From: an uncultured Bacteroidales bacterium
GTDB lineage: Bacteria; Bacteroidota; Bacteroidia; Bacteroidales; Paludibacteraceae
Length of the DNA: 35,908 bases
Assembly: GCA_946403215.1 (NCBI GenBank)
Contig: CAMIZG010000018.1
Span: 1-35,908 of the forward strand
Direction: 5' to 3'
Shown: piece by piece, positions 17,135 through 24,581 of the stretch
Layout of the letters: each line of letters opens with the position of its first letter
Position numbering within the stretch: position 1 is the first letter of the stretch
Translations under genes and position numbers: made by a program
The notes under the pieces: generated by a model
What the model was told of the DNA's origin: nothing
The model's database searches: none
What the model saw: only the letters and a program-made list of their open reading frames with translations

Positions 17135-17707
17135 GTGAAAGTTTATTCCGTAAACGAGATATTCTACTCTCTGCAGGGTGAAGGATACCACACCGGACGT
17201 GCGGCCGTGTTCGTGCGCTTTGCCGGCTGCAACCTGCGCTGCCCGTTCTGCGATACGGATTTTGCCCACGGAGAGCAGATGACCGCCGGGCAGATCGCCG
17301 AGCACGTGTTCAGTTATAGTACGCATCCCGAAACGCTCATCGTTCTTACCGGCGGCGAACCGTCCCTGCAGGCGGATGATCAGCTCATCCGCGTTCTGCA
17401 CCGTTACAACCAAACACTGACTATCGAGACTAATGGCACCCGTCCTGTGCCCGAGGGTATAGATTGGGTAACTGTTTCTCCCAAACCCGACAGCACCGTT
17501 GTGCTGACCCGGGCCGATGAGGTCAAGATCGTGCTGACTCATCAGTCAGAGACCGACCTGCAGCACTGGCGTACGGCTATCCGTGCGTCGCACTATTACC
17601 TGCAACCCTGCTCCTGTCAAAACACAGAGGATGTAGTTGCGTACATCCTCCGGCATCCTGAGTGGCGTCTGTCATTACAGACCCACAAGTATATTCACAT
17701 CCCTTAG
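17135..17707 (+). CDS. queE: 7-carboxy-7-deazaguanine synthase (radical SAM)
   Basis: 190 residues with a GTG start 3 nt after queD, read from NEIFYSLQGEG and the following radical-SAM cluster C32-x3-C36-x2-C39 (AGCNLRCPFCDTDF). A SAM-binding GGEPS block follows (TGGEPSLQ). It ring-contracts carboxytetrahydropterin to the deazaguanine. It completes a queF-C-D-E operon. GTP cyclohydrolase, Tgt and QueA are not in the window. Confidence 0.94.
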   Translation: MKVYSVNEIFYSLQGEGYHTGRAAVFVRFAGCNLRCPFCDTDFAHGEQMTAGQIAEHVFSYSTHPETLIVLTGGEPSLQADDQLIRVLHRYNQTLTIETNGTRPVPEGIDWVTVSPKPDSTVVLTRADEVKIVLTHQSETDLQHWRTAIRASHYYLQPCSCQNTEDVVAYILRHPEWRLSLQTHKYIHIP

Positions 17708-17728
17708 GGGGCTTCTGCTGATTATTCT

Positions 17729-18865
17729 CTAATTCTTCACCATAGCGAAGTGTGCTGGTATATCGCCTGTGCGTACCGACCACTTGAGTTTGCCGTCAGC
17801 CGAGTAGCAATGCAGCATACCCGGATTGACGTAGTTTTTGGCATCGGTGATATAGATGTCGCGCGTCAGCGGATGAACCTTGATGCCATAGGGCTTCCCG
17901 ATCTCTTTATCCGTTTGGTCGGTGATGAAGTTGGTGCTGACCACCCTACGCGAACGCACATCAAGCATCGTGTATGTGATCACATCAGCCATCTTGACAT
18001 AGTCCCACGCCGTGGCGCAGGCATACAGTGTGTCGCCGAGTATATCCAGTGCAGAAACGGCTATGCTGACCGAATCAATGATTGCATCCGTTCCGGTGTC
18101 AATGCAGTAGAGCTTGGCGGGGGTGTCGTAGTAATCGCCGCGTGAGCTGACCCACAGTTGCCCCATGCAATCCGGTCGCACACGCCATAAGTTCTTCGCC
18201 ACCGTTATGCGCTTGATCTCCTTGAAGGTGTTCAGATCAATCACCGACACCGTGCTGTCATAGTCGGGTGCCATATATCCGCCGGAGTTGGCCACGTACA
18301 GTTTGCCATTTGCCACCGCCAACTCATCCGGCTGGAAACCTACCAGACAAGTGGTTTCGTCCAATGCCAGCGTGGATGTATCGAAGCGTGCCACGTACCC
18401 TATCTGCGCATGGCCGGCATCCAGCGATACGGGACCGGCGTACGATGTTACGTAGGCGTACTTGTCGTTGAAGGTGATATACCGGCAGTTGGGGATATCT
18501 ACCTGTCCGATACGTTTGCACGTGCGGGCATCCATCACCTCGATCTTGTTCGAGCAGTTGATCACGGCGTACAGACGGCTACCATATATCTTCAGATCAT
18601 TGCCTACATCGCCTAACTCCTTGGCTACGTTGGGGTTAGCTGAGGCGTAGATGTTCCGGCTATAGGTGGCTGTGCCGAAGTCGTAGTAGTCTAGTGTGGC
18701 TTTGTTCGAGCCCATGTTACCCTCATTGAGCAGGTAGAACCCTGCTATGCTGTTGTGCAGTGTGTCGCCGTGTTGCTCCTCTTCCGGCGGAGTAACAATC
18801 ACATCTTGCCGGCAGCCGGCCAATAACAGACTTGCGATAGTTATATATATCAGTTTGTTCTTCAT
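17729..18865 (-). CDS. BtuG-like beta-propeller surface lipoprotein (YncE/DUF5074)
   Basis: 378 residues from ATG 18865. Lipobox LLAGC with Cys18. The body holds repeated beta-propeller blades: LLNEGNMGSNKATLDYYD, AKELGDVGNDLKIYGSRLYAV, VINCSNKIEVMD, ELAVANGKLYVANSGGY, SVIDLNTFKEIKRI and GIKVHPLTRDIYITDA. These blocks match the surface lipoprotein BtuG of Bacteroides thetaiotaomicron, which binds cobamides tightly and works with BtuB. Here it lies 29 nt downstream of a BtuB-like receptor, which supports that role. Ligand is inferred from family and neighbour. Confidence 0.85.
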   Translation of the reverse strand: MKNKLIYITIASLLLAGCRQDVIVTPPEEEQHGDTLHNSIAGFYLLNEGNMGSNKATLDYYDFGTATYSRNIYASANPNVAKELGDVGNDLKIYGSRLYAVINCSNKIEVMDARTCKRIGQVDIPNCRYITFNDKYAYVTSYAGPVSLDAGHAQIGYVARFDTSTLALDETTCLVGFQPDELAVANGKLYVANSGGYMAPDYDSTVSVIDLNTFKEIKRITVAKNLWRVRPDCMGQLWVSSRGDYYDTPAKLYCIDTGTDAIIDSVSIAVSALDILGDTLYACATAWDYVKMADVITYTMLDVRSRRVVSTNFITDQTDKEIGKPYGIKVHPLTRDIYITDAKNYVNPGMLHCYSADGKLKWSVRTGDIPAHFAMVKN

Positions 18866-18894
18866 TGCGAAATAAATGGCAAAATTGCAGGTGC

Positions 18895-21000
18895 TTAAAT
18901 TGTTAATCGTATTATCCCCTTGCCATTGATGCCGGGCATCGGGTAGTTGAGTATAACATCGTATTGCTGGTTGAGCAGGTTGTTGATCTCGATGGCGAAG
19001 TACATCCGCGGACAAGCAGACTTTTGACTTTCCACTTTCGACTTTCGAATAAGGGGCATATCATAACTGATGCTCACGTCATGCGTGTACCACGGTTGCT
19101 CATGGTTGGCGGGTATATTGGCCGAGTTGTGGTAGCGCTCGCCCACATAGATAAACGCGTAGTTTACGCTCAGTCCGCGCCATAACAGGTTAGCTGTTGC
19201 CGACGCCGAATGCCAGGGGATGTACGCGATTTGTCCGCCGTATGTTATCTCCTTGGGATTGGTAAAGTCCTGCGCTTTCTGGTAGGTGTACGCTCCGCCG
19301 ATGGTCAGCAGTACATCGTGCGTCAGGTCGAGCGTGGTGGAGGCATTAACGTCGCAACCGCGGATCTCCACGTACCCCAGGTTCATCATCTGCCAGCGGT
19401 ACTGACCATTGCCCTTGGGAATTGCCACGATCTTGTTCCTCACCTGATTGAAGTAGCCGTCCGCCTTCACACTCACGGCGCGGCACACGCCGCCCGGCCA
19501 CTGCTTGTCGTATTGCACACCGCCATCGTACTGCGTCGTGTACTCCGGCTGCAGCGATATATTGCCTACGTCGGTGTAGTACAGGTCGTTGAAGGTCGGC
19601 ATGCGGAAGATGTGCTTGTAGTACGCCCGCAGGAACAGCTCTTCCCTGAGTAGCGGCTGATAACTCAGGAACACCGCCGGCGTGAACTGTGGCCGCTGCT
19701 TGTAGGCTGTCGGGGTGGCTTGAGTGGGGTGGTGGATCTTGTCAAAGATGAACGTTCCCAGCACTGATGCTTGCGCCTTCAGGTACTTCCACAGCAGTTG
19801 CGTAGCTGCGGCTGCCAGCACGGTGTTGCGCTCGGGATAGACGAAGTTAGCCAGGTTGCTCTTCAGGTAGTTCCACTGCCAGTCGGCGCTCAGACTGATA
19901 TCCCAGTTAACATCGTTGTGCGGCACAAGTCCTTTCACGCCTACCACTGCCAGCCGGTGTGCCATCGACAGGTAAATCTCCTGCTGGGTGAAACTGTTGT
20001 CGATATACATGAGCGTGGTGTCGGGGTTGAGGTAACGCATGTAGTCGTTGGTGTATTTGGCGTTGAACTGGAAGTCGTAACCCTTGGTTACACGCTTGGT
20101 GAAGTTACCTTGCACAAAGGCGTTTCTGTCCCACTGCCGTTGCGAGTTCGTCCACACGTTGTTCACTATAGCGCCGGGTATACCTTTCTCGCTCTGGTAG
20201 TAGTAGCCCTTCACGTGCCACTTGCCTTCCGGCAGGTAGCCAAATAGTCCCACCTCGCTGCGCCAGGCCTGTACATCGCCGTTCTGCCGCACAGCAGTCG
20301 TGTCCCACGCTACCGCACCACTCGGCAGTACGCGGCGGTAGCGGAAGTGATACCGGCCATGGGCGTACGTGTATTCGGCACTCGCCGACAGGTGGATGTT
20401 GTCGGTCAGTTTCTGCTCGTACAGGATAGAGGGGTTAGCCAATCCGAACGTGCCGGCTTTCATCGTCACCTGTAGGTTGAATGTCTTGCCGTCGGCGAAC
20501 TTCGGGCGGCGGGTCTTGATGTATAGCGTACCGGCACTGCCGTAATCCTTGGCAGGCTGGAAGATCTCGGATTTCTGTCCGTTGTATAGCGCCAGCTCCT
20601 CGATGTTGTCCATTGAGAACTTACCCAGATCGACTGTCCCGTTCTGCGCGTTGCCGATCTCTATGCCGTCGTAGAACACGCCCAGATGGTTCGTGCCCAT
20701 CGAGCGCACATCAATCGTCTTCAAGCCGCCTACGCCGCCGTAGTCCTTGATCTGCACGCCCGAGAAGTACCGCGCCGCATCCGCCACACTCTGCGTACTC
20801 AGCCCCTGCAACTGCGCTCCTGACAGTTTCTGCACAGGGATAACGGGCTCCTCCCTGCGGCGAGCTGTTACCTCTACCTCGTCAATCGTAAACTGACGGG
20901 CTATGCTGTCAAGCATCTCGTCCGGCGTAGGTGGTGCAGCGTGTGCCGTCATCGTTGTGCCGAACAGAAAGGCAAATATTAGTAACTGATGTAGCTTCAT
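18895..21000 (-). CDS. TonB-dependent receptor, BtuB-like (corrinoid)
   Basis: 701 residues with a signal peptide ending AHAAPP. Plug region FTIDEVEVTARRREE, VADAARYFSGVQIKDYGG, IDVRSMGTNHLGVFYDGI and YGSAGTLYIKTRRP, then a 22-strand-type barrel ending in Ile. Pairing with the BtuG-like lipoprotein makes corrinoid uptake the best guess; transport needs TonB-ExbBD, not seen here. A heptamer array inserts residues RKSKVESQKS near the C-terminus (about 652-661) in a loop between late barrel strands. Its own promoter is at 21017-21047; I see no cobalamin riboswitch in the 100-nt gap. Confidence 0.85.
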   Translation of the reverse strand: MKLHQLLIFAFLFGTTMTAHAAPPTPDEMLDSIARQFTIDEVEVTARRREEPVIPVQKLSGAQLQGLSTQSVADAARYFSGVQIKDYGGVGGLKTIDVRSMGTNHLGVFYDGIEIGNAQNGTVDLGKFSMDNIEELALYNGQKSEIFQPAKDYGSAGTLYIKTRRPKFADGKTFNLQVTMKAGTFGLANPSILYEQKLTDNIHLSASAEYTYAHGRYHFRYRRVLPSGAVAWDTTAVRQNGDVQAWRSEVGLFGYLPEGKWHVKGYYYQSEKGIPGAIVNNVWTNSQRQWDRNAFVQGNFTKRVTKGYDFQFNAKYTNDYMRYLNPDTTLMYIDNSFTQQEIYLSMAHRLAVVGVKGLVPHNDVNWDISLSADWQWNYLKSNLANFVYPERNTVLAAAATQLLWKYLKAQASVLGTFIFDKIHHPTQATPTAYKQRPQFTPAVFLSYQPLLREELFLRAYYKHIFRMPTFNDLYYTDVGNISLQPEYTTQYDGGVQYDKQWPGGVCRAVSVKADGYFNQVRNKIVAIPKGNGQYRWQMMNLGYVEIRGCDVNASTTLDLTHDVLLTIGGAYTYQKAQDFTNPKEITYGGQIAYIPWHSASATANLLWRGLSVNYAFIYVGERYHNSANIPANHEQPWYTHDVSISYDMPLIRKSKVESQKSACPRMYFAIEINNLLNQQYDVILNYPMPGINGKGIIRLTI
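19019..19046. repeat. Heptamer array (GACTTTC x4) inside the BtuB-like gene
   Basis: GACTTTT, GACTTTC, CACTTTC, GACTTTC on the plus strand. On the coding strand the unit is GAAAGTC and the array encodes RKSKVESQKS. It falls in a short stretch that looks like a barrel loop. Confidence 0.85.
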
Positions 21001-21016
21001 TTAGCGTATTCGGATG

Positions 21017-21047
21017 CAAAGATACAAAAATTTATTGACATAGGCAA
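21017..21047 (-). promoter_or_regulatory. Promoter for the BtuB-like/BtuG-like operon
   Basis: Minus-strand TTG at 21047-21045, 20 nt, then TATCTTTG at 21024-21017, about 17 nt from the start codon. Leader is too short for a cobalamin riboswitch. Confidence 0.75.
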
Positions 21048-21073
21048 GTATTTTCATAAAAATTACGCTAAAA

Positions 21074-21105
21074 TTTGGAAAAGTGAAATATTTTTAGTAT
21101 TTTTG
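21074..21105 (+). promoter_or_regulatory. Promoter for dacB operon
   Basis: TTTG at 21074-21077, 20 nt, then TATTTTTG at 21098-21105. Expected transcription start is near 21111. Confidence 0.7.
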
Positions 21106-21135
21106 CATCGCTATATGCGATATTATAACCCGTTT

Positions 21136-22596
21136 ATGCGAAATATCCGAATATCATATATCCTTTCGGCGCTTTGTTGTGTGCTTTCGTGTGGTGTGCA
21201 TGCCCGCGAGAGCATCGATATCCTGCTGGAGCATCCTGTCACCAGTTCGGCTAATATCACCTTGCTGGTGCGTGATCTGCATTCGGGTGATGTGATTGAC
21301 AGTTATCGCAGCACCAATGTGGCTCCGCCGGCATCGGTGATGAAGCTTTTGCCTACTGCTACGGCGCTTGAGACCTTGGGTGCCGACTATCGGTTCAGCA
21401 CGTATATCGAGTTCAGCGGCCGGTTGTCAGACGGCGTGTTGCATGGCGATCTGTATGTGCGCGGCACGGGTGATCCTACGTTGGGTTCGCAGAAGGTGGG
21501 TGACCGCAACCTGCTCACCCGCTGGGTGAAAGCTATCCGTGAGGCAGGTATTCGCGAGATTACAGGCAGTGTGATTGCCGACCTCAGTTACTTCGATGCC
21601 GATGCCGTCAATCCCGGATGGATATGGGAGGATATAGGCAACTACTATGCTCCGGGAGTGTATGCCCTGTCGTACATGGACAACACGATGAATGTTGTGC
21701 TTCGTTCGGGTGCAGTGGGCAGCATAGCCGAGGTGCAATACACGGTGCCTGAGGTGCCGGGAGTGAAGTTCGACAACCATATTCGCTGCACCAATATCAC
21801 CCACGACGGCGCGTTTGTTCATGGTGCGGCGTACAGTTATACGCGTTACCTGACGGGCAGCGTGCCGAGCAACCAAGGCTCGTTTGGCGTGCAGGGCGAT
21901 CTGCCTAATCCCGGTCTGCTGCTCGTGCAGCACTTGAGCCGCAGGCTCGAGGATAGCGGCATCAAGATTGGTGCCGAACCGTCTTATCTGGCGGAGGCCG
22001 ACGGCAAGAGCCGTACGTTACTATACACGTGGCAATCGCCTACGCTCCGTGAGATCATCTTCGAGACGAACATCCACTCCAACAACCTCTATGCCGAGTC
22101 GCTCTTCCGCACTTTTGGCGCACGGTACACTACGCCTTGCACCATCCACAACTCCGCGGATTTTGAGCGGGACTTCTGGATTCGGCGCGGGGTGGATATA
22201 CGTAGTGCGCGAATCGTGGACGGTTGCGGATTGGCGCCGCAGGATGCCCTCAGTGCCGAGACGCTGGTGCAGTTGCTCACCTACATGTACCGCTCGTCCA
22301 ACCGCGATGCATTCTACGCCTCCCTGCCTGTCAGCGGACAGTCAGGCACCTTGCGCTCCTTGCTCCCCGGCACCGAGCTCGACGGACGCGTGCATGCCAA
22401 GTCAGGCACGATAGCTGCTACGAAGAACTTCGCAGGATACATCGAACTGCCTGACGGACAGGTCTGGGTCTTTGCCGTCATGGTTAGTTTCGGCAACGGC
22501 AAGGCCAAGCAGATCCAGAAGGTCATTGGCGACTACCTGCTCGACCTATACCGCACGAAAGGTCAACAACAGCATCAGCCAAGTTTGGCTGATTAA
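21136..22596 (+). CDS. dacB: D-alanyl-D-alanine carboxypeptidase / PBP4 (S13)
   Basis: About 486 residues. A periplasmic serine peptidase that trims or cuts peptidoglycan cross-links. Signal peptide MRNIRISYILSALCCVLSCGVHA. The three S13 motifs: SVMK (S67-K70), SNN (S315-N317) and KSG (K422-G424, usual KTG). A long insert between the first two is typical of S13. ATG 21136 gives a 25-nt leader; ATG 21115 is possible but lies almost at the expected transcript start. It heads a plus-strand cluster with birA, 5 nt downstream. A 9-bp inverted repeat (ATCAGCCAA / TTGGCTGAT, 22574-22593) covers its last codons. Confidence 0.92.
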   Translation: MRNIRISYILSALCCVLSCGVHARESIDILLEHPVTSSANITLLVRDLHSGDVIDSYRSTNVAPPASVMKLLPTATALETLGADYRFSTYIEFSGRLSDGVLHGDLYVRGTGDPTLGSQKVGDRNLLTRWVKAIREAGIREITGSVIADLSYFDADAVNPGWIWEDIGNYYAPGVYALSYMDNTMNVVLRSGAVGSIAEVQYTVPEVPGVKFDNHIRCTNITHDGAFVHGAAYSYTRYLTGSVPSNQGSFGVQGDLPNPGLLLVQHLSRRLEDSGIKIGAEPSYLAEADGKSRTLLYTWQSPTLREIIFETNIHSNNLYAESLFRTFGARYTTPCTIHNSADFERDFWIRRGVDIRSARIVDGCGLAPQDALSAETLVQLLTYMYRSSNRDAFYASLPVSGQSGTLRSLLPGTELDGRVHAKSGTIAATKNFAGYIELPDGQVWVFAVMVSFGNGKAKQIQKVIGDYLLDLYRTKGQQQHQPSLAD

Positions 22597-22601
22597 CGCC
22601 A

Positions 22602-23387
22602 ATGTACATCGACCAGACCGATAGCACCAACAGCCTGATGCAACGCCTGTTGCGCGGCGAGGAACAGGAGTTTGCCGCATGCCTCAATGCGGACATACCC
22701 GTGCTGTACACCTCCTGGCAGACAGCCGGACGAGGACAGACAGGCAACGGCTGGGAAGCAGAGCGGGGCAGGAACCTGCTGCTGACATACCTGCTACGCA
22801 ATCCGAAGGTGGACATCCGCGAGCAGTTCATGCTGAACATCATTGCCGCTATTACCACCCACCGGACTATATCCGAGTGGCTGACGATCGAACACCGGCC
22901 CATGCTCACCATCAAATGGCCGAACGACATCTATATAGGCAACAGGAAGATTGCCGGCATACTGGTTGAGAACAGCCTGAGCGGCACGCATATACAGCAC
23001 AGCATTGCAGGCGTAGGTATCAATGTCAACCAAGAGCGATGGGTAGGCAACGCGCCCAACCCTGTCAGCCTGAAGCAGATAACTGGCACAGAGACGGATA
23101 TCCACCGTGTGATGCAGATGTTTATGCAAATGTTGTGCTTCACCATGAAGTGGAACGCCGACGACTGCCGTGATTATTACCTGCAGCACCTCTACCGTCG
23201 CGAGGGCTACCATCCGTTCGTCGAACGCGAGGTCAGCACCGCACCCACAATGATTGCCACAGAGGCGGATACAGGGCAGTTCATGGCGCGCATCGAGGAT
23301 ATACTGCCCACCGGCGAGATCGTACTATGCGACACTCAAGGCAACCGCCGCACCTACCACTTCAAGCAGATACGCTTCGTTGTATGA
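22602..23387 (+). CDS. birA: Biotin--[acetyl-CoA-carboxylase] ligase
   Basis: 261 residues; catalytic domain only, without the N-terminal DNA-binding helix-turn-helix of E. coli BirA, so it should not act as a repressor. It forms biotinyl-AMP and attaches biotin to carboxylases. Signs: QTDSTNSLM near the start, QTAGRGQTGNGWEAERG (biotin/ATP loop), IKWPNDIYIGNRKIAGILVEN and GVGINVNQ. It begins 5 nt after dacB. Confidence 0.94.
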   Translation: MYIDQTDSTNSLMQRLLRGEEQEFAACLNADIPVLYTSWQTAGRGQTGNGWEAERGRNLLLTYLLRNPKVDIREQFMLNIIAAITTHRTISEWLTIEHRPMLTIKWPNDIYIGNRKIAGILVENSLSGTHIQHSIAGVGINVNQERWVGNAPNPVSLKQITGTETDIHRVMQMFMQMLCFTMKWNADDCRDYYLQHLYRREGYHPFVEREVSTAPTMIATEADTGQFMARIEDILPTGEIVLCDTQGNRRTYHFKQIRFVV

Positions 23388-23412
23388 ATGGCTAAATAGC
23401 CCAATGACAAAA

Positions 23413-23437
23413 TAAATGAACCAATCGTAAATCGTCA
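23413..23437. repeat. Short AATCGTA heptamer array before rmlB
   Basis: AATCGTA, AATCGTC, A, AATCGTA, then AAT. It lies in the 63-nt birA-rmlB gap, ending 13 nt before the rmlB ATG. A small perfect inverted repeat GGCTAAATAGCC lies at the left side of the same gap. Confidence 0.65.
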
Positions 23438-23450
23438 AATCGTAAATAAT

Positions 23451-24581
23451 ATGAACTCCATCATCATCACCGGCGGTGCCGGATTTATAGGCAGCCACGT
23501 AGTGCGCCTGTTTGTGAACAAGTACCCCGAGTACCGCATCATCAATGTGGACAAGCTCACCTATGCAGGCAACCTGAACAACCTCCGTGACATTGAGGAC
23601 AAGCCCAACTACCGCTTTGTTCGAGCGGACATCTGCGACTTCGACACCATCTATGCGTTGATGCAGCAGGAGCAGGTCACCGGCGTTATCCATCTTGCGG
23701 CGGAGAGCCATGTCGATCGCTCGATCAAAGACCCGTTTACCTTCGCCCGCACGAACGTCATGGGTACGCTCAGTATGCTGCAGGCCGCCAAACTCTACTG
23801 GGAGAGCCTGCCGGAGAAGTACGAGGGCAAGCGCTTCTACCACATCTCCACCGACGAGGTGTACGGTGCACTCGAACTGACGCACCCCGAGGGACTGCCG
23901 TCGCCGTTCACCACCAAGGCTTCGGCGGACGGTCATGAGACCTATGGCGAGAACTTCTTTGTGGAGACAACTAAGTACAACCCTCATTCGCCGTACAGTG
24001 CATCCAAGGCCAGCAGTGATCATTTTGTGCGCGCGTTTCATGACACCTACGGCATGCCTACCATCGTGACGAACTGCTCGAACAACTACGGTCCCTACCA
24101 GTTCCCGGAGAAGCTTATTCCTCTGTTCATCAACAATATCCGTCACAAGAAGCCCCTGCCCGTATACGGCAAGGGCGAGAACGTGCGCGACTGGCTGTAT
24201 GTGGAGGACCACGCACGGGCGATTGACCTGATCTTCCATAAGGGCACGGTGGCCGAGACATACAATATCGGCGGCTTCAACGAGTGGAAGAACATCGATA
24301 TCATCAAGGTGGTTATCCGTACGGTGGACCGTCTGCTCGGACGCAAAGAGGACGAGGATATGAACCTCATCACCTTCGTTACCGACCGTGCCGGCCACGA
24401 CATGCGCTACGCCATCGACTCCCGCAAACTGCAGCGCGAACTCGGTTGGGAACCAACCTTGCAGTTTGAGGAAGGTATAGAGAAAACCGTCCGCTGGTAC
24501 TTAGAGCACCAGGACTGGGTGGACAATATCACATCTGGAGAGTACGAGAAGTATTACGAAGATATGTATGCTAATCGATAA
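23451..24581 (+). CDS. rmlB: dTDP-glucose 4,6-dehydratase
   Basis: 376 residues, slightly long. A short-chain dehydrogenase that makes dTDP-4-keto-6-deoxyglucose, the branch point for rhamnose and other deoxysugars of surface glycans. Rossmann motif TGGAGFIGS (residues 7-15), HLAAESHVDRS, STDEVYG, catalytic YSASKASSD, NCSNNYGPYQFPEKLIP and a family block VRDWLYVEDH. No other rml genes are in the window. The last 14 nt overlap cca. Confidence 0.95.
   Translation: MNSIIITGGAGFIGSHVVRLFVNKYPEYRIINVDKLTYAGNLNNLRDIEDKPNYRFVRADICDFDTIYALMQQEQVTGVIHLAAESHVDRSIKDPFTFARTNVMGTLSMLQAAKLYWESLPEKYEGKRFYHISTDEVYGALELTHPEGLPSPFTTKASADGHETYGENFFVETTKYNPHSPYSASKASSDHFVRAFHDTYGMPTIVTNCSNNYGPYQFPEKLIPLFINNIRHKKPLPVYGKGENVRDWLYVEDHARAIDLIFHKGTVAETYNIGGFNEWKNIDIIKVVIRTVDRLLGRKEDEDMNLITFVTDRAGHDMRYAIDSRKLQRELGWEPTLQFEEGIEKTVRWYLEHQDWVDNITSGEYEKYYEDMYANR

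Noticed and set aside
23325..24398. A 357-codon open frame on the minus strand opposite birA and rmlB
   Set aside because: It is antisense to two clearly conserved genes, has no promoter or family-like protein features, and its length follows from codon bias of the opposite strand.
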